Positions 1 through 9,090 are shown, counted from the stretch's first letter. The stretch: 64,000 nt of DNA from Elizabethkingia occulta (GCF_002023715.1 NZ_MAHX01000005.1:248001-312000), one strand, 5' to 3'. Numbers and translations are program-made. Notes: a model not told the origin generated them from the sequence alone.

Positions 1-39
1 ATCTATGTCGGATCTGGGCACTTCCTCTATGTATTATAA
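1..39 (+). CDS. possible 3' end of an upstream gene (partial)
   Basis: Frame 1 is open from the window edge to a TAA at 37-39 and would encode a short C-terminal tail (IYVGSGHFLYVL). A second overlapping frame is also open to a TAG at 41-43, so the frame is uncertain. The terminator-like hairpin just downstream supports a plus-strand gene ending here. No function can be given. Confidence 0.35.
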   Translation: MYVGSGHFLYVL

Positions 40-67
40 TTAGGATAAATAATATTAGAAAAGAGTT

Positions 68-103
68 TAAGACTTCGGCATATTGTGTCGAAGTCTTTTT
101 TTT
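68..103 (+). terminator. rho-independent terminator before trpE
   Basis: The stem agacttcg / cgaagtct (70-77 and 89-96) has an 11-nt loop and is followed by a run of T. It probably ends the gene upstream of the window. There is no Trp-codon-rich leader ORF, so a trp attenuator is not supported. Confidence 0.75.
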
Positions 104-126
104 AACCATACTTACAATATTAAACC

Positions 127-1548
127 ATGAATTTTAAGCAGAACATTAACATTACAACCAAACATAAAAACTACCTGAGTGACCTTTTTACGCCTATAGG
201 AATTTATCTTCGCCTTCGTGACCGTTACCGCGATACTATTCTGTTAGAGAGTGCCGGAAACCAAAATACAAGTAACAATTTCTCTTTTATCTGTGTAAAT
301 GCAATTTCCGGTATTGAGATTAAAAACCTTACAGAAATAGAAGTTAAATTTCCTAATCAGGCACCACAGAAACACCTGTTAGGAAGTGAAAAACTTACAC
401 AGGTTTTACAGGAATTTTCCAATTGTTTTGTTCCAGAAAAATCTGAGCATCCATTGGCAAATCTGGCACAGGGATTATACGGATACACCAGCTACGATGC
501 TGTTCAGTTCTTCGATACTGTCAAATTCAAGCCAGCTTCTCCGGAAACCGATATTCCGCTAATGCGTTACAGGTTATATCAATACGTAATTGCTATCAAT
601 CATTTCAATGACGAAATGACAATTTTCGAGAATAAAATCAAAGGTCTGGAATCTGATTTCTCTACTCTGGAAACCTTTATCAATCAAAAGAACGCACCTG
701 TATTTCCTTTTGAAACAAAAGATGAGGAGAAGTCCAACCTTACTGATGAAGAGATGGCTGAATTAGTCGAAATGGCTAAAAAGCATGCAATGAGAGGCGA
801 TACCTTCCAAATGGTACTCAGCCGCAGATTCGAGCAACAGTTTTCAGGAGATGAATTCAATGTCTACAGAGCATTGCGAAATATCAACCCTTCCCCTTAC
901 CTTTTCTATTTCGATTACGGAAGCTACAAAATCTTTGGTTCCAGTCCGGAAAGCCAGTTGATTATAAAAGACCAAAAAGCAATTATCCATCCAATCGCCG
1001 GAACATTTAAACGTACCGGAAACATAGAAACTGATCTTGCTTCTGCAGAAGCACTAAAGAAAGATCCAAAAGAAAATGCTGAGCATACCATGCTTGTGGA
1101 TCTTGCAAGAAATGACCTTAGCATAATGGGTAAAAACACAACAGTATCCAAGCTAAAGGAAATCCACTTCTTCTCTCATGTTATTCATATGGTAAGCGAG
1201 GTTACCGCGGATGTAGCTGTAGGAACAAATCCTTTTGAAATGATTGCTACTACATTCCCACAAGGAACACTAAGCGGTGCTCCAAAATATATGGCTATGG
1301 AGCTTATTGATAAATATGAAAAAACTTCCAGAGGCTACTATGGTGGCTGTATAGGATTTGTAGGATTCGACGGAAGTTGTAATCAGGCGATTATGATTCG
1401 TACATTCCTTAGTAAGAACAATACACTTTATTATCAGGCCGGAGCCGGAGTTGTTGCCAAATCCGATACTCAAAGTGAAGTGCAGGAAGTGAAAAACAAA
1501 TTAAATGCTCTAAAATCTGCTTTAAAGAAAGCCAATAAAATAAACTAA
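127..1548 (+). CDS. trpE: anthranilate synthase component I
   Basis: This is the chorismate-binding large subunit that makes anthranilate, the first committed step of tryptophan synthesis, using ammonia from TrpG. At 473 aa it has the usual length. The N-terminal half carries LLES at residues 39-42, the region that forms the tryptophan feedback site in TrpE. The C-terminal chorismate-binding half shows IAGTFKRTG, VDLARND, a PQGTLSGAPK segment and a final YYQAGAGVVAKSD. It is the first gene of a complete plus-strand trp operon and starts 24 bases after a terminator. The 106-base gap to trpG holds inverted TTCGACA-type repeats. pabB is the main alternative, but the complete trp context favours trpE. 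Confidence 0.96.
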   Translation: MNFKQNINITTKHKNYLSDLFTPIGIYLRLRDRYRDTILLESAGNQNTSNNFSFICVNAISGIEIKNLTEIEVKFPNQAPQKHLLGSEKLTQVLQEFSNCFVPEKSEHPLANLAQGLYGYTSYDAVQFFDTVKFKPASPETDIPLMRYRLYQYVIAINHFNDEMTIFENKIKGLESDFSTLETFINQKNAPVFPFETKDEEKSNLTDEEMAELVEMAKKHAMRGDTFQMVLSRRFEQQFSGDEFNVYRALRNINPSPYLFYFDYGSYKIFGSSPESQLIIKDQKAIIHPIAGTFKRTGNIETDLASAEALKKDPKENAEHTMLVDLARNDLSIMGKNTTVSKLKEIHFFSHVIHMVSEVTADVAVGTNPFEMIATTFPQGTLSGAPKYMAMELIDKYEKTSRGYYGGCIGFVGFDGSCNQAIMIRTFLSKNNTLYYQAGAGVVAKSDTQSEVQEVKNKLNALKSALKKANKIN

Positions 1549-1560
1549 AAAATCACAATA

Positions 1561-1631
1561 CTCTTCGACAAGCTCAGAGTGACAACAAAAAAATGTTTTC
1601 ACTATAATGTCAGGCAGAGCCTGTCGAAGCC
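1561..1631. repeat. inverted TTCGACA intergenic repeat pair
   Basis: The copy cttcgacaagctcagagtg (from 1563) and an opposite-strand copy (gtcaggcagagcctgtcgaa, 1609-1628) lie between trpE and trpG. Related copies lie after trpD and after the 24.7 kb lipoprotein gene. The arrangement can form a long imperfect hairpin. Confidence 0.7.
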
Positions 1632-1654
1632 TAAATATTAAAAAGATAAATCTT

Positions 1655-2224
1655 ATGAAGATATTAGTTTTTGACAATTACGATAGTTTTACATATAACC
1701 TTGTACAGATCATTGAACGAATAGTCGGACATCCTGTAGACGTAATCAGGAATAATCAAATCACACTTGCTGAAGTAGATCAGTATGACAAAATTATTCT
1801 TTCGCCAGGACCGGGAGTTCCTTCGGAAGCAGGAATTCTTCTGGATTTGATCAGAGAGTATGCTCCAAAAAAAGAAATTTTTGGTGTATGTCTTGGTCAG
1901 CAGGCTATTGCAGAAGCATTTGGAGGAAGTCTTGTTAACCTTTCAGAAATATACCATGGTGTGGCTACTGATGTACAGGTTATAAAAGACAGCACATTAC
2001 TCTTTAAAGATTTACCTGAGAACTTTGAAGCCGGAAGATACCACAGCTGGGCTGTAGCTAATGAAAATTTCCCTGAAGAATTGGAAATAACGGCTGTGGA
2101 CGACAAAGGAATGATCATGGCTCTGCAACACAAAAAATACAATGTTCACGCTGTACAGTTTCATCCCGAAAGTATCCTTACACCGCAAGGTGAAACTATT
2201 CTTAGAAACTTTTTAAATGCTTAA
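1655..2224 (+). CDS. trpG: anthranilate synthase component II (glutamine amidotransferase)
   Basis: This class I glutamine amidotransferase subunit supplies ammonia to TrpE. The 189-aa protein starts at MKILVFDNYDSFTYN; an upstream in-frame ATG at 1607 would add 16 residues encoded by repeat sequence, so the 1655 start is preferred. The oxyanion segment PGPGVPSEAG, the nucleophile Cys79 in GVCLGQQ and the His170/Glu172 pair in FHPES form the expected triad. It lies between trpE and trpD with six bases to trpD. In many bacteria TrpG also serves folate synthesis (PabA); that cannot be judged here. Confidence 0.95.
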   Translation: MKILVFDNYDSFTYNLVQIIERIVGHPVDVIRNNQITLAEVDQYDKIILSPGPGVPSEAGILLDLIREYAPKKEIFGVCLGQQAIAEAFGGSLVNLSEIYHGVATDVQVIKDSTLLFKDLPENFEAGRYHSWAVANENFPEELEITAVDDKGMIMALQHKKYNVHAVQFHPESILTPQGETILRNFLNA

Positions 2225-2230
2225 TAATTC

Positions 2231-3220
2231 ATGAAACAGATATTACAATACCTTTTCGATCATCATACACTTTCACGGGCAGAAGCGAAAGCTATACTCA
2301 GCGAAATTGCACAAAACAGGTACAATGAAAACGAAGTCACTGCTTTTGTATCAGTATTTCTCATGCGTAACATTACACTTGCCGAATTAGAAGGTTTTCA
2401 GGAAGCACTATTACAATTAGCTGTTCCTGCAGATTTAGGCACTAATGATCTTGTAGATATCGTAGGTACAGGTGGCGACGGGAAAAATACTTTCAACATA
2501 TCAACACTGGCCAGCTTCATTGTAGCCGGAACGGGGCAACAAGTAGCCAAACATGGTAACTATGGAGTTTCTTCTACAAGTGGAGCCTCGAATGTATTGG
2601 AGGAATTAGGTTATCAGTTTAAAGATAATGCAGAAGATCTGAAAAAAGATCTGGAAAAGGCAAATATCTGCTTTATCCATGCTCCACTCTTCCATCCGGC
2701 ACTGAAAGCTGTAGGACCACTTCGCAAAAACCTCGGTCTTCGTACATTTTTCAATATTCTTGGGCCATTGGTAAATCCTGCAAAACCGAAATACTCCATG
2801 ATTGGTGTTTATAATCCGGAAATTGCGCGCATATACCAATATTTGCTGCAAAAACAAAAGGAGAAATTTATGCTGGTACATGCTTTAGACGGGTATGATG
2901 AGATTAGCCTTACACAGGATACCAAAATTTATTCTGAAAAAGGAGAAGAAATTTATTCTGCAGAAGATTTACATTTTAAAACTATTACAGCAGATAGCAT
3001 ATTCGGTGGTTCAAGCAAACAAGAAGCTGCAGAAATTTTCCTGAATATACTGAAAGGAAATGCTACCTATGAGCAAAATGCAGTTGTATTAGCTAATGCT
3101 GCTATGGCTTTAAAGAATACCGGTAAATATGGAGATTACGATTCTTGTCTGGCATTAAGCAGAGAAAGCTTGGAAAGTGGGAAAGCTTTTAAAAGTTTAC
3201 AATTTTTGGTTAAGGGTTAA
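2231..3220 (+). CDS. trpD: anthranilate phosphoribosyltransferase
   Basis: Transfers phosphoribosyl from PRPP to anthranilate. The 329-aa protein has the family length. The PRPP-binding glycine loop GTGGD is at residues 79-83 and the anthranilate-site segment KHGNYGVSS at 107-115. An N-terminal helical domain precedes the larger alpha/beta domain. The gene is third in the operon and follows trpG by six bases. The 268 bases after it hold TTCGACA repeats and an AT-rich low-complexity tract rather than a gene. Confidence 0.96.
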   Translation: MKQILQYLFDHHTLSRAEAKAILSEIAQNRYNENEVTAFVSVFLMRNITLAELEGFQEALLQLAVPADLGTNDLVDIVGTGGDGKNTFNISTLASFIVAGTGQQVAKHGNYGVSSTSGASNVLEELGYQFKDNAEDLKKDLEKANICFIHAPLFHPALKAVGPLRKNLGLRTFFNILGPLVNPAKPKYSMIGVYNPEIARIYQYLLQKQKEKFMLVHALDGYDEISLTQDTKIYSEKGEEIYSAEDLHFKTITADSIFGGSSKQEAAEIFLNILKGNATYEQNAVVLANAAMALKNTGKYGDYDSCLALSRESLESGKAFKSLQFLVKG

Positions 3221-3258
3221 AACTTTTATGCTAGAGAGAACTTGTTCAAGTTGAACAT

Positions 3259-3360
3259 TTCGACTTCGCTCAATGTGACACTATGTTGTGCTGAGCTCGT
3301 CGAAGCAGTATAAACTTATATAATAATTTTCAAGAGGCTTCGACAGGCTCAGCCTGACAA
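3259..3360. repeat. cluster of TTCGACA intergenic repeats
   Basis: Three degenerate copies sit between trpD and trpC: ttcgacttcgctcaatgtga (from 3259), the opposite-strand form ctgagctcgtcgaagc (3290-3305) and ggcttcgacaggctcagcct (from 3337). They share the core TTCGACA-n-GCTCAGCCTGACA seen after trpE and near 25.8 kb. From 3410 to 3485 the DNA becomes a degenerate AACTGATAACC / TACTAACAACC tract typical of flavobacterial spacers. Confidence 0.7.
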
Positions 3361-3488
3361 TCCAGAAATGAAATACAGTACTAGAATTGTTACTCTGAGC
3401 CTTTAATAGAATTTGATAACTAATTCTTAATGATTAATAATTCAACTGATAACCGATTACTAACAACCAATAACTGACAACTAAAAAG

Positions 3489-4262
3489 ATGAATATACTC
3501 GATAAAATTGTTGCACAAAAACAGCTGGAACTAGCATCAGATAAGAAGCTTATTTCAACAGAAGAATTAAAAGACCAGGCTTTCTTTTCACGTAAGACTT
3601 TTTCATTAAAAGAAAGTGTAAAAAACAAAAGTGGTATTATTGCTGAATTTAAAAGGAAATCTCCTTCTAAAGGCATTATTAATAATATCCAAAATCCGCT
3701 TTCTGTTGTTTCATCTTATGAACAATATGGGGCAAGTGGTATTTCTATTCTTACAGATACAGAATTCTTTGGTGGATCCAAAGAAGATATCCTAAATGTA
3801 AGAGAACACATCAACATCCCTATTCTCCGCAAAGATTTTATGATCGATGCTTATCAGTTCTATGAAGCCAAAGCTATGGGTGCAGATGTAGTACTCCTTA
3901 TTGCAGCTTGTCTATCTCCGGAGCAGGTTTCCGAGTTTACAGGATTAGCACATTCTCTGAATCTGGAAGTTCTTTTGGAAATTCATACAGAAGAAGAATT
4001 AAAACATTTCAATACTGATATCGACCTAGTTGGTATTAACAATCGTAACCTGAAAGACTTTAAAGTAGATTTACAGCATTCTGTTAATCTTAAAAATCTC
4101 CTTCCGACAGGAACACTATCCGTTGCAGAAAGCGGAATTTACAATACTGAAGACTTTTTATTCCTAAAAGAGAAAGGGTTCGATGCTTTCCTTATGGGAG
4201 AATATTTCATGAAAGGAGACAATCCTGGAAATAAATTTGGAGAATTTCTTAAAATTATATGA
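3489..4262 (+). CDS. trpC: indole-3-glycerol phosphate synthase
   Basis: Closes the indole ring from CdRP. The 257-aa TIM-barrel protein shows the substrate-binding AEFKRKSPSKG segment, ILTDTEFFGGS, ILRKDFMID, LEVLLEIHTEEEL, VGINNRNL and VAESGI in the normal order. The stop codon at 4260-4262 lies two bases before the ATG of the next gene, whose first ~230 codons are much more AT-rich than trpC. The fusion partner TrpF is not joined to TrpC as it is in enterobacteria. Confidence 0.96.
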   Translation: MNILDKIVAQKQLELASDKKLISTEELKDQAFFSRKTFSLKESVKNKSGIIAEFKRKSPSKGIINNIQNPLSVVSSYEQYGASGISILTDTEFFGGSKEDILNVREHINIPILRKDFMIDAYQFYEAKAMGADVVLLIAACLSPEQVSEFTGLAHSLNLEVLLEIHTEEELKHFNTDIDLVGINNRNLKDFKVDLQHSVNLKNLLPTGTLSVAESGIYNTEDFLFLKEKGFDAFLMGEYFMKGDNPGNKFGEFLKII

Positions 4263-4263
4263 T

Positions 4264-5607
4264 ATGAATAATAAAGATATATTATTTAATGAATGTAACT
4301 TAATTATTAAAGAATTTCCTTCATACATAGAAAAATATAAAAGCACTAAAGAACAATTTTTAATTATGAAAGAGGCTATGCCTCTTAATAATTTAAATAA
4401 AAGAATATTGATAGAAATTGAAAATAATTTGACCTTCAATAAGTTTATTATCTTCAATTTTATTGCACAGTTAGATTTAGCAGTTAATGTAAAAGGATTA
4501 TTAAAATCAGACTCAAAGTGGGAACAATATTTTTATATAAGAAACTCATACCTAGTCATTCATGAAGTTTTAAATAAATTTAAGCATAAAACTATTGATA
4601 GCTCTAAACCATCGCTTTTTTACCAAACATTAGCCAAAAATGAAATATTTATTAGTGAGTTAGATAATATATTATTAAAAATTGATAATTATTTTTCTAA
4701 GTACAAAAAAATAACAAATGTTAGGAATAAAATAGCAGGTCATTACGAAGACAGCTTTGATAAATTCTATAAGACATTAAACAATCTTGATATAAATGAA
4801 ACAGTAGAAATTATTATCGAATATTTCAAAATTTCAACTTTAATTATTAATATTTTGGTTGACTATTCTGATCATTTTAATAAAAATATTAATAATAGAT
4901 TACACTTAATCGATGAAAAGGTGAAAAAAGAATTACTTGAAAAAGAAAATTTGCTAAGAATGATATTATCAGAAAGATATGCAATTAAAGTATGTGGATT
5001 AGCACACCTCGATCAGATTCAGGAATTACAGAAGTCTGGAGTTGATTTTCTTGGATTTATATTCTACCCTAAATCACCACGTTACGTTCTGAATCATTTA
5101 AATTTGAAACAAATATCAGAAATAAACCATTTGGGAAAGGTTGGTGTTTTTGTAAATGAAGATGTTGCTATAGTTTCTGATATTACCAAACAAGCACATT
5201 TGAATTATATACAGCTGCATGGCGACGAAACCATAGAATATATACTCAATCTGAAAAAACTTCTTCCGGATACACAGATTATTAAAGTATTCCGGATTGG
5301 TCAAGAGGTAAATACCGAAGTACTCAAATCCAAAATTTTAGAATTTGAAGCTTATGTAGATTTACTTCTCTTTGATACCGACTCAAAAGCTTATGGTGGG
5401 ACAGGGGAAACATTTAACTGGTCCGTTTTGGATCAATTAGATTTACAAAAACCATACTTGCTAAGCGGAGGAATTTCTTCTGAGAATATAGCTAAGATGG
5501 AAAATCTAAAGGTAAAACCCTTTGCTTTGGACATCAACTCCAAATTTGAAAATAGTCCGGGTGACAAGAACATAGACAAAATACAAGAATTTATTCAACA
5601 TTTATAA
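4264..5607 (+). CDS. trpF: HEPN-like domain fused to phosphoribosylanthranilate isomerase
   Basis: One uninterrupted reading frame of 447 aa; a further upstream ATG at 4237 overlaps trpC. Residues ~235-447 are TrpF, which isomerises PRA to CdRP: IKVCGL with Cys244, GVDFLGFIFY, YIQLHGDE, LLFDTDSKAYGGTGETF and a terminal DINSKFE. Residues 1-232 are foreign to TrpF: helix-rich, very lysine/asparagine/isoleucine-rich, and encoded by much more AT-rich DNA. They contain RNKIAGH (154-160) and RNSYLVIH (93-100), both fitting the Rx4-6H motif of HEPN domains. An internal ATG at 4960 could start a normal 215-aa TrpF, so separate translation is possible. The HEPN call is inference from the motif and helical character. 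Confidence 0.85.
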   Translation: MNNKDILFNECNLIIKEFPSYIEKYKSTKEQFLIMKEAMPLNNLNKRILIEIENNLTFNKFIIFNFIAQLDLAVNVKGLLKSDSKWEQYFYIRNSYLVIHEVLNKFKHKTIDSSKPSLFYQTLAKNEIFISELDNILLKIDNYFSKYKKITNVRNKIAGHYEDSFDKFYKTLNNLDINETVEIIIEYFKISTLIINILVDYSDHFNKNINNRLHLIDEKVKKELLEKENLLRMILSERYAIKVCGLAHLDQIQELQKSGVDFLGFIFYPKSPRYVLNHLNLKQISEINHLGKVGVFVNEDVAIVSDITKQAHLNYIQLHGDETIEYILNLKKLLPDTQIIKVFRIGQEVNTEVLKSKILEFEAYVDLLLFDTDSKAYGGTGETFNWSVLDQLDLQKPYLLSGGISSENIAKMENLKVKPFALDINSKFENSPGDKNIDKIQEFIQHL

Positions 5608-5616
5608 AAACTAAAA

Positions 5617-6798
5617 ATGAAATACAAAAATCCTGATCAATACGGATATTATGGAGATTTCGGCGGAGCATTTATCCCTGAAATGCTTTATCCTAATGTA
5701 AAAGAATTAGAAGACAATTATCTGGATATTATAAATAGTGATGATTTTAGAAAGGAATATAATGCTCTACTTAAAGATTATGTAGGCAGGGCTACTCCAC
5801 TTTATTTTGCTAAAAATCTCAGTGACAAATACCATACCAATATATATCTGAAAAGGGAGGATCTGAACCATACAGGTGCTCATAAAATAAATAATGCACT
5901 CGGACAAGCTCTGCTGGCAAAGCGCTTAGGCAAAAACAGAATTATTGCAGAAACAGGAGCTGGCCAGCATGGAGTGGCTACCGCAACAGCTTGTGCCCTA
6001 TTAGGACTGGAATGTATCGTTTATATGGGTGAAATAGACATTGCCCGCCAGGCTCCAAATGTTGCCCGAATGAAAATGCTTGGCGCAACTGTAATCCCTG
6101 CAACGTCCGGAAGCAAAACCCTAAAAGATGCTGTAAACGAGGCTTTAAGAGACTGGATTAACAATGCTTCTACAACCCATTACATTATTGGAAGTGTTGT
6201 AGGCCCTCACCCTTTTCCGGATATGGTGGCAAGATTCCAGAGTATTATAAGTGAAGAAATAAGATTCCAACTGAAAGAACATATCGGGCGCGAGAATCCT
6301 GATTACGTTATTGCTTGTGTAGGTGGTGGAAGTAATGCTGCAGGGACCTTTTATCATTTTGTAGATGAACCTGGTGTTGGCATTATTGCTGCAGAAGCTG
6401 GTGGTCTGGGTAAAGATTCCGGTGAGAGCGCCGCAACCACCTTTTTGGGAACATTAGGAATTTTACACGGCAGCCAAAGTCTTGTAATGCAGACAGAAGA
6501 CGGACAGGTTATAGAACCTTACAGTATCTCTGCAGGGCTGGATTATCCGGGTATTGGTCCATTTCATGCGCATTTATTCCAGGAGAAAAGAGCAGAGTTT
6601 TTCAGTATAAATGATGATGAGGCATTGAAATCCGCTTTTGAACTTACCAGACTTGAAGGAATTATTCCAGCACTGGAATCCGCACATGCTTTAGCTGTAT
6701 TGGATCAGAAAAAATTCGATAAAGAGGATGTTGTTGTAATATGTCTTAGTGGACGTGGTGATAAGGATATGGAAACTTATTTGAAGCATTTAGCTTAA
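5617..6798 (+). CDS. trpB: tryptophan synthase beta chain
   Basis: The PLP enzyme that condenses indole with serine. The 393-aa protein begins at the expected [17 protein letters not shown]. The PLP lysine is Lys90 in [13 protein letters not shown], the catalytic glutamate Glu112 lies in AETGAGQHG, and the phosphate loop is [10 protein letters not shown]. This is the usual TrpB1 type that partners TrpA. It is nine bases after trpF and 17 before trpA. Confidence 0.97.
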   Translation: MKYKNPDQYGYYGDFGGAFIPEMLYPNVKELEDNYLDIINSDDFRKEYNALLKDYVGRATPLYFAKNLSDKYHTNIYLKREDLNHTGAHKINNALGQALLAKRLGKNRIIAETGAGQHGVATATACALLGLECIVYMGEIDIARQAPNVARMKMLGATVIPATSGSKTLKDAVNEALRDWINNASTTHYIIGSVVGPHPFPDMVARFQSIISEEIRFQLKEHIGRENPDYVIACVGGGSNAAGTFYHFVDEPGVGIIAAEAGGLGKDSGESAATTFLGTLGILHGSQSLVMQTEDGQVIEPYSISAGLDYPGIGPFHAHLFQEKRAEFFSINDDEALKSAFELTRLEGIIPALESAHALAVLDQKKFDKEDVVVICLSGRGDKDMETYLKHLA

Positions 6799-6815
6799 CT
6801 TTTAATCTCTAAACA

Positions 6816-7544
6816 ATGAAAAAACTCAATATATATTTTACTGCCGGAGTTCCTCAGCTGAATGATACAGCGCAAATAATGAAGACTATCCAGTCTGCTG
6901 GTGCCGATATGATTGAAGTGGGAATCCCATATAGCGATCCTGTTGCAGATGGTCCTGTAATTCAGAAATCCGATGAATTGGCTTTACAAAACGGAATGAC
7001 CATTGCCAGGCTTTTTGAACAATTGAAAACAGTAAAAGATGAAATCAATATTCCGGTAATTCTTATGGGATACCTGAATCCTGTTTTAAAATTCGGTTTC
7101 GAAAAATTCTGTCAGGAATGCCAGGCTTCTGGTGTTTCAGGATTAATACTTCCTGATTTACCTCCTATAGAATTTGAAAAGAAATATCAAAAGATTTTGG
7201 AGCAATATGGCATTAATTTTACTTTTTTGGTGACTCCGGAAACTTCTGATGAAAGGATTCAGTATCTTGATAGCTTAAGTTCAGGATTTCTCTATGCCGT
7301 AAGCAGCTCTTCTACTACCGGTACCAATCAGGAAATTGACAATGATGATTATTTCAAACGACTGAAGTCTTTAAATCTGAAAAATCAGATTCTTATTGGT
7401 TTTAGCATTAAAAACAAAACTGACTTTGACAAAGTTGCACAGCATGCAGATGGTGCCATTATAGGCTCGGCTTTTGTGAAAATTCTTTTGGAGAATGAAA
7501 ACTGGGAAAGTAAAGCTGCAGAATTTATCAAATCTATTAAATAA
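6816..7544 (+). CDS. trpA: tryptophan synthase alpha chain
   Basis: Cleaves indole-3-glycerol phosphate to indole, which is channelled to TrpB. The 242-aa TIM barrel has YFTAGVP, the catalytic Glu34 in MIEVGIPYSDP and Asp45 in VADGP, LMGYLNPVL and GLILPDLP. The loop-6 segment reads VSSSSTTGT instead of the enterobacterial VSRxGVTG. It is the last gene of the trp operon and is followed by a hairpin terminator. Confidence 0.96.
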   Translation: MKKLNIYFTAGVPQLNDTAQIMKTIQSAGADMIEVGIPYSDPVADGPVIQKSDELALQNGMTIARLFEQLKTVKDEINIPVILMGYLNPVLKFGFEKFCQECQASGVSGLILPDLPPIEFEKKYQKILEQYGINFTFLVTPETSDERIQYLDSLSSGFLYAVSSSSTTGTNQEIDNDDYFKRLKSLNLKNQILIGFSIKNKTDFDKVAQHADGAIIGSAFVKILLENENWESKAAEFIKSIK

Positions 7545-7574
7545 AAAATACATCTCAAAAACACACAAAATATA

Positions 7575-7614
7575 TTTCGGCCATTTCTTAATTTTAAGAA
7601 GTGGCTGAAATTTT
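7575..7614 (+). terminator. terminator of the trp operon
   Basis: A 15-bp stem with G-U pairs (ttcggccatttctta / taagaagtggctgaa) is followed by TTTT. It sits 30 bases after the trpA stop. Confidence 0.8.
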
Positions 7615-7665
7615 ATCTATCATGGTCATCTGATTTTAATTAACTTAGTAGTAAATTCTATTATC

Positions 7666-7977
7666 ATGGCCCAGAAAATAGATAACTATAAAGATTTCTA
7701 TAATTTTTACCTTACTGAGCATAAAGATTATACCTGTAGAATATTACACTTTACAGGTACGGCATTAGTGTTTATCCTATTGTTCTATTCGCTTTTCTCA
7801 GAGAAATATTACCTCCTTTGGTTTGTTCCCGTTGTTGGATATGGTTTCGCCTGGATTGGTCATGCATTTTTCGAAAAGAATAAGCCCGCTACATTTACCT
7901 ATCCTCTATGGAGCCTGATTTCAGATTTCAAACTCTTCTTTGAATTATTAATGGGTAAACAAAAGTTTAGACAATAA
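7666..7977 (+). CDS. DUF962 / Mpo1-like membrane protein
   Basis: A 103-aa protein with the DUF962 (Mpo1-like) pattern: an N-terminal DFYNFYLTEHKD segment, a histidine in RILHFTG, two membrane segments (about residues 30-45 and 50-67), then IGHAFFEKNKPATF and YPLWSLISDF. Yeast Mpo1 is an Fe-dependent 2-hydroxy fatty acid dioxygenase. The conserved histidines fit that family, but the bacterial substrate is not known. It is a single plus-strand gene between the trp terminator and a converging minus-strand operon. Confidence 0.8.
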   Translation: MAQKIDNYKDFYNFYLTEHKDYTCRILHFTGTALVFILLFYSLFSEKYYLLWFVPVVGYGFAWIGHAFFEKNKPATFTYPLWSLISDFKLFFELLMGKQKFRQ

Positions 7978-8080
7978 AATGCTTTACCGGATAAGGCGAA
8001 TGGACATATTGTGCATGCTACGATTATGCTCCAGAAGTTCAGGATACATGTCATTCCTGTACTGATATATAATAGACTAA

Positions 8081-8106
8081 GGCTGCTTTCACAAGCAGCC
8101 TCTATA
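8081..8106. terminator. hairpin between convergent genes
   Basis: A perfect 8-bp stem, ggctgctt / aagcagcc, with loop tcac lies between the DUF962 gene and the end of the minus-strand operon. The T-run is weak (tctatattt), so it is a likely but imperfect terminator. Confidence 0.5.
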
Positions 8107-8122
8107 TTTAGAATATTTATTA

Positions 8123-9064
8123 CTAAACATTTTCTTCCATAACATCCTGTAATGCCCGGAACAAATTAAGTGGATATTCAGCTAAACGATTACAAACATA
8201 AAGATACCATTCCTTTCCATATACAAAATATAGTTTGGTAGGATAACCTTCTTCTTTTAATTTGATTAACTGTTCAGTCTGTATACCAAATAAGCTTTCA
8301 AATTCATAGGTTTCTTTTCCAGGCTGATATTTATTGATAAGAGCTTTAGCCTCTTGCTGAATCTCATGGTGATGTGTAGCAATAGAACACAGATGTTGCT
8401 GAGAGAGCAATTGTTCAACATAATACAGATATTGGTCGTCCAAAGCATTACCACGTGGAAGTGACAAACCTTTTTCTGTTTCAAATGCTCCTTTTACCAT
8501 CCGTATTCTTCCTTTCTCTTTAATTATATCAACAAAATCATCTTTTGTTCTATAGAGATATGCCTGTAATGTTATCGACAAGTTGGAAAACTCTTTAGAA
8601 GCTTTTTTATACAACTGTAATATAGCATCTGTCCGTTCAGTTCCTTCTGCACTTATAATAACTTCCTTATCACCAGCAGCTGTGCAGATAGCTGAAATAT
8701 TTTCAAAACATAAATCTTCTGAAATGGCCAATCCTATATGAGATAAATCCAGAGACACTGTAGAATTCAAATTTTGGCTATGAATTGATTGACAAATATT
8801 TACAAATTCATCTTTAGCTTCCATCGCTTCTTTTACAGTACGGGTACTCTCTCCCATAAACTCTATAGAACATTTAAATTCTCTAGAATTTTCTTTGATA
8901 ACTTTATTAACTGTTTCAGACAGATTTTCACCACCAATGTATCGGTTTGCAACTCTTTTTAGTATTTTGAATAATGATTCGTTTTGTAGTATATAAGCTT
9001 TTGCATCTTCGTTTAATGCTGCTTTTCGAAGTGCCTGAGATCCTATTGCCAGTAACTGTTCCAT
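8123..9064 (-). CDS. proline dehydrogenase-like protein with altered active site
   Basis: A 313-aa TIM-barrel protein of the proline dehydrogenase family: TLQAYLYRTKDDF, RIRMVKGAFE (~187-196), SIATHHHEI, YEFESLFGI and a C-terminal YGKEWYLYVCNRLAEYP. Several residues that bind proline or FAD in the family differ. The usual lysine of VSxKxSxLG is Asp (SLDLSHIG), the aspartate of xDAE is Ser (IISAEG), ATHD reads ATHH, and the RR pair before LAE is NR. It may therefore be inactive on proline or use another substrate. It is the last gene of the dapD/glycosyltransferase operon, 26 bases after the GT4 gene. No delta-1-pyrroline-5-carboxylate dehydrogenase gene is adjacent. Confidence 0.75.
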   Translation of the reverse strand: MEQLLAIGSQALRKAALNEDAKAYILQNESLFKILKRVANRYIGGENLSETVNKVIKENSREFKCSIEFMGESTRTVKEAMEAKDEFVNICQSIHSQNLNSTVSLDLSHIGLAISEDLCFENISAICTAAGDKEVIISAEGTERTDAILQLYKKASKEFSNLSITLQAYLYRTKDDFVDIIKEKGRIRMVKGAFETEKGLSLPRGNALDDQYLYYVEQLLSQQHLCSIATHHHEIQQEAKALINKYQPGKETYEFESLFGIQTEQLIKLKEEGYPTKLYFVYGKEWYLYVCNRLAEYPLNLFRALQDVMEENV

Positions 9065-9090
9065 ATTATTTAATTATAATACTATTATTT

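Noticed and set aside
1-126. trp attenuator before trpE
   Set aside because: There is a terminator hairpin, but the short frames before it have no tryptophan codons, and the hairpin is better explained as the end of the upstream gene.
4237-4263. start of the HEPN-TrpF frame inside trpC
   Set aside because: The in-frame ATG at 4264, just after the trpC stop, gives the natural junction; the earlier ATG adds residues translated from trpC's own 3' end.
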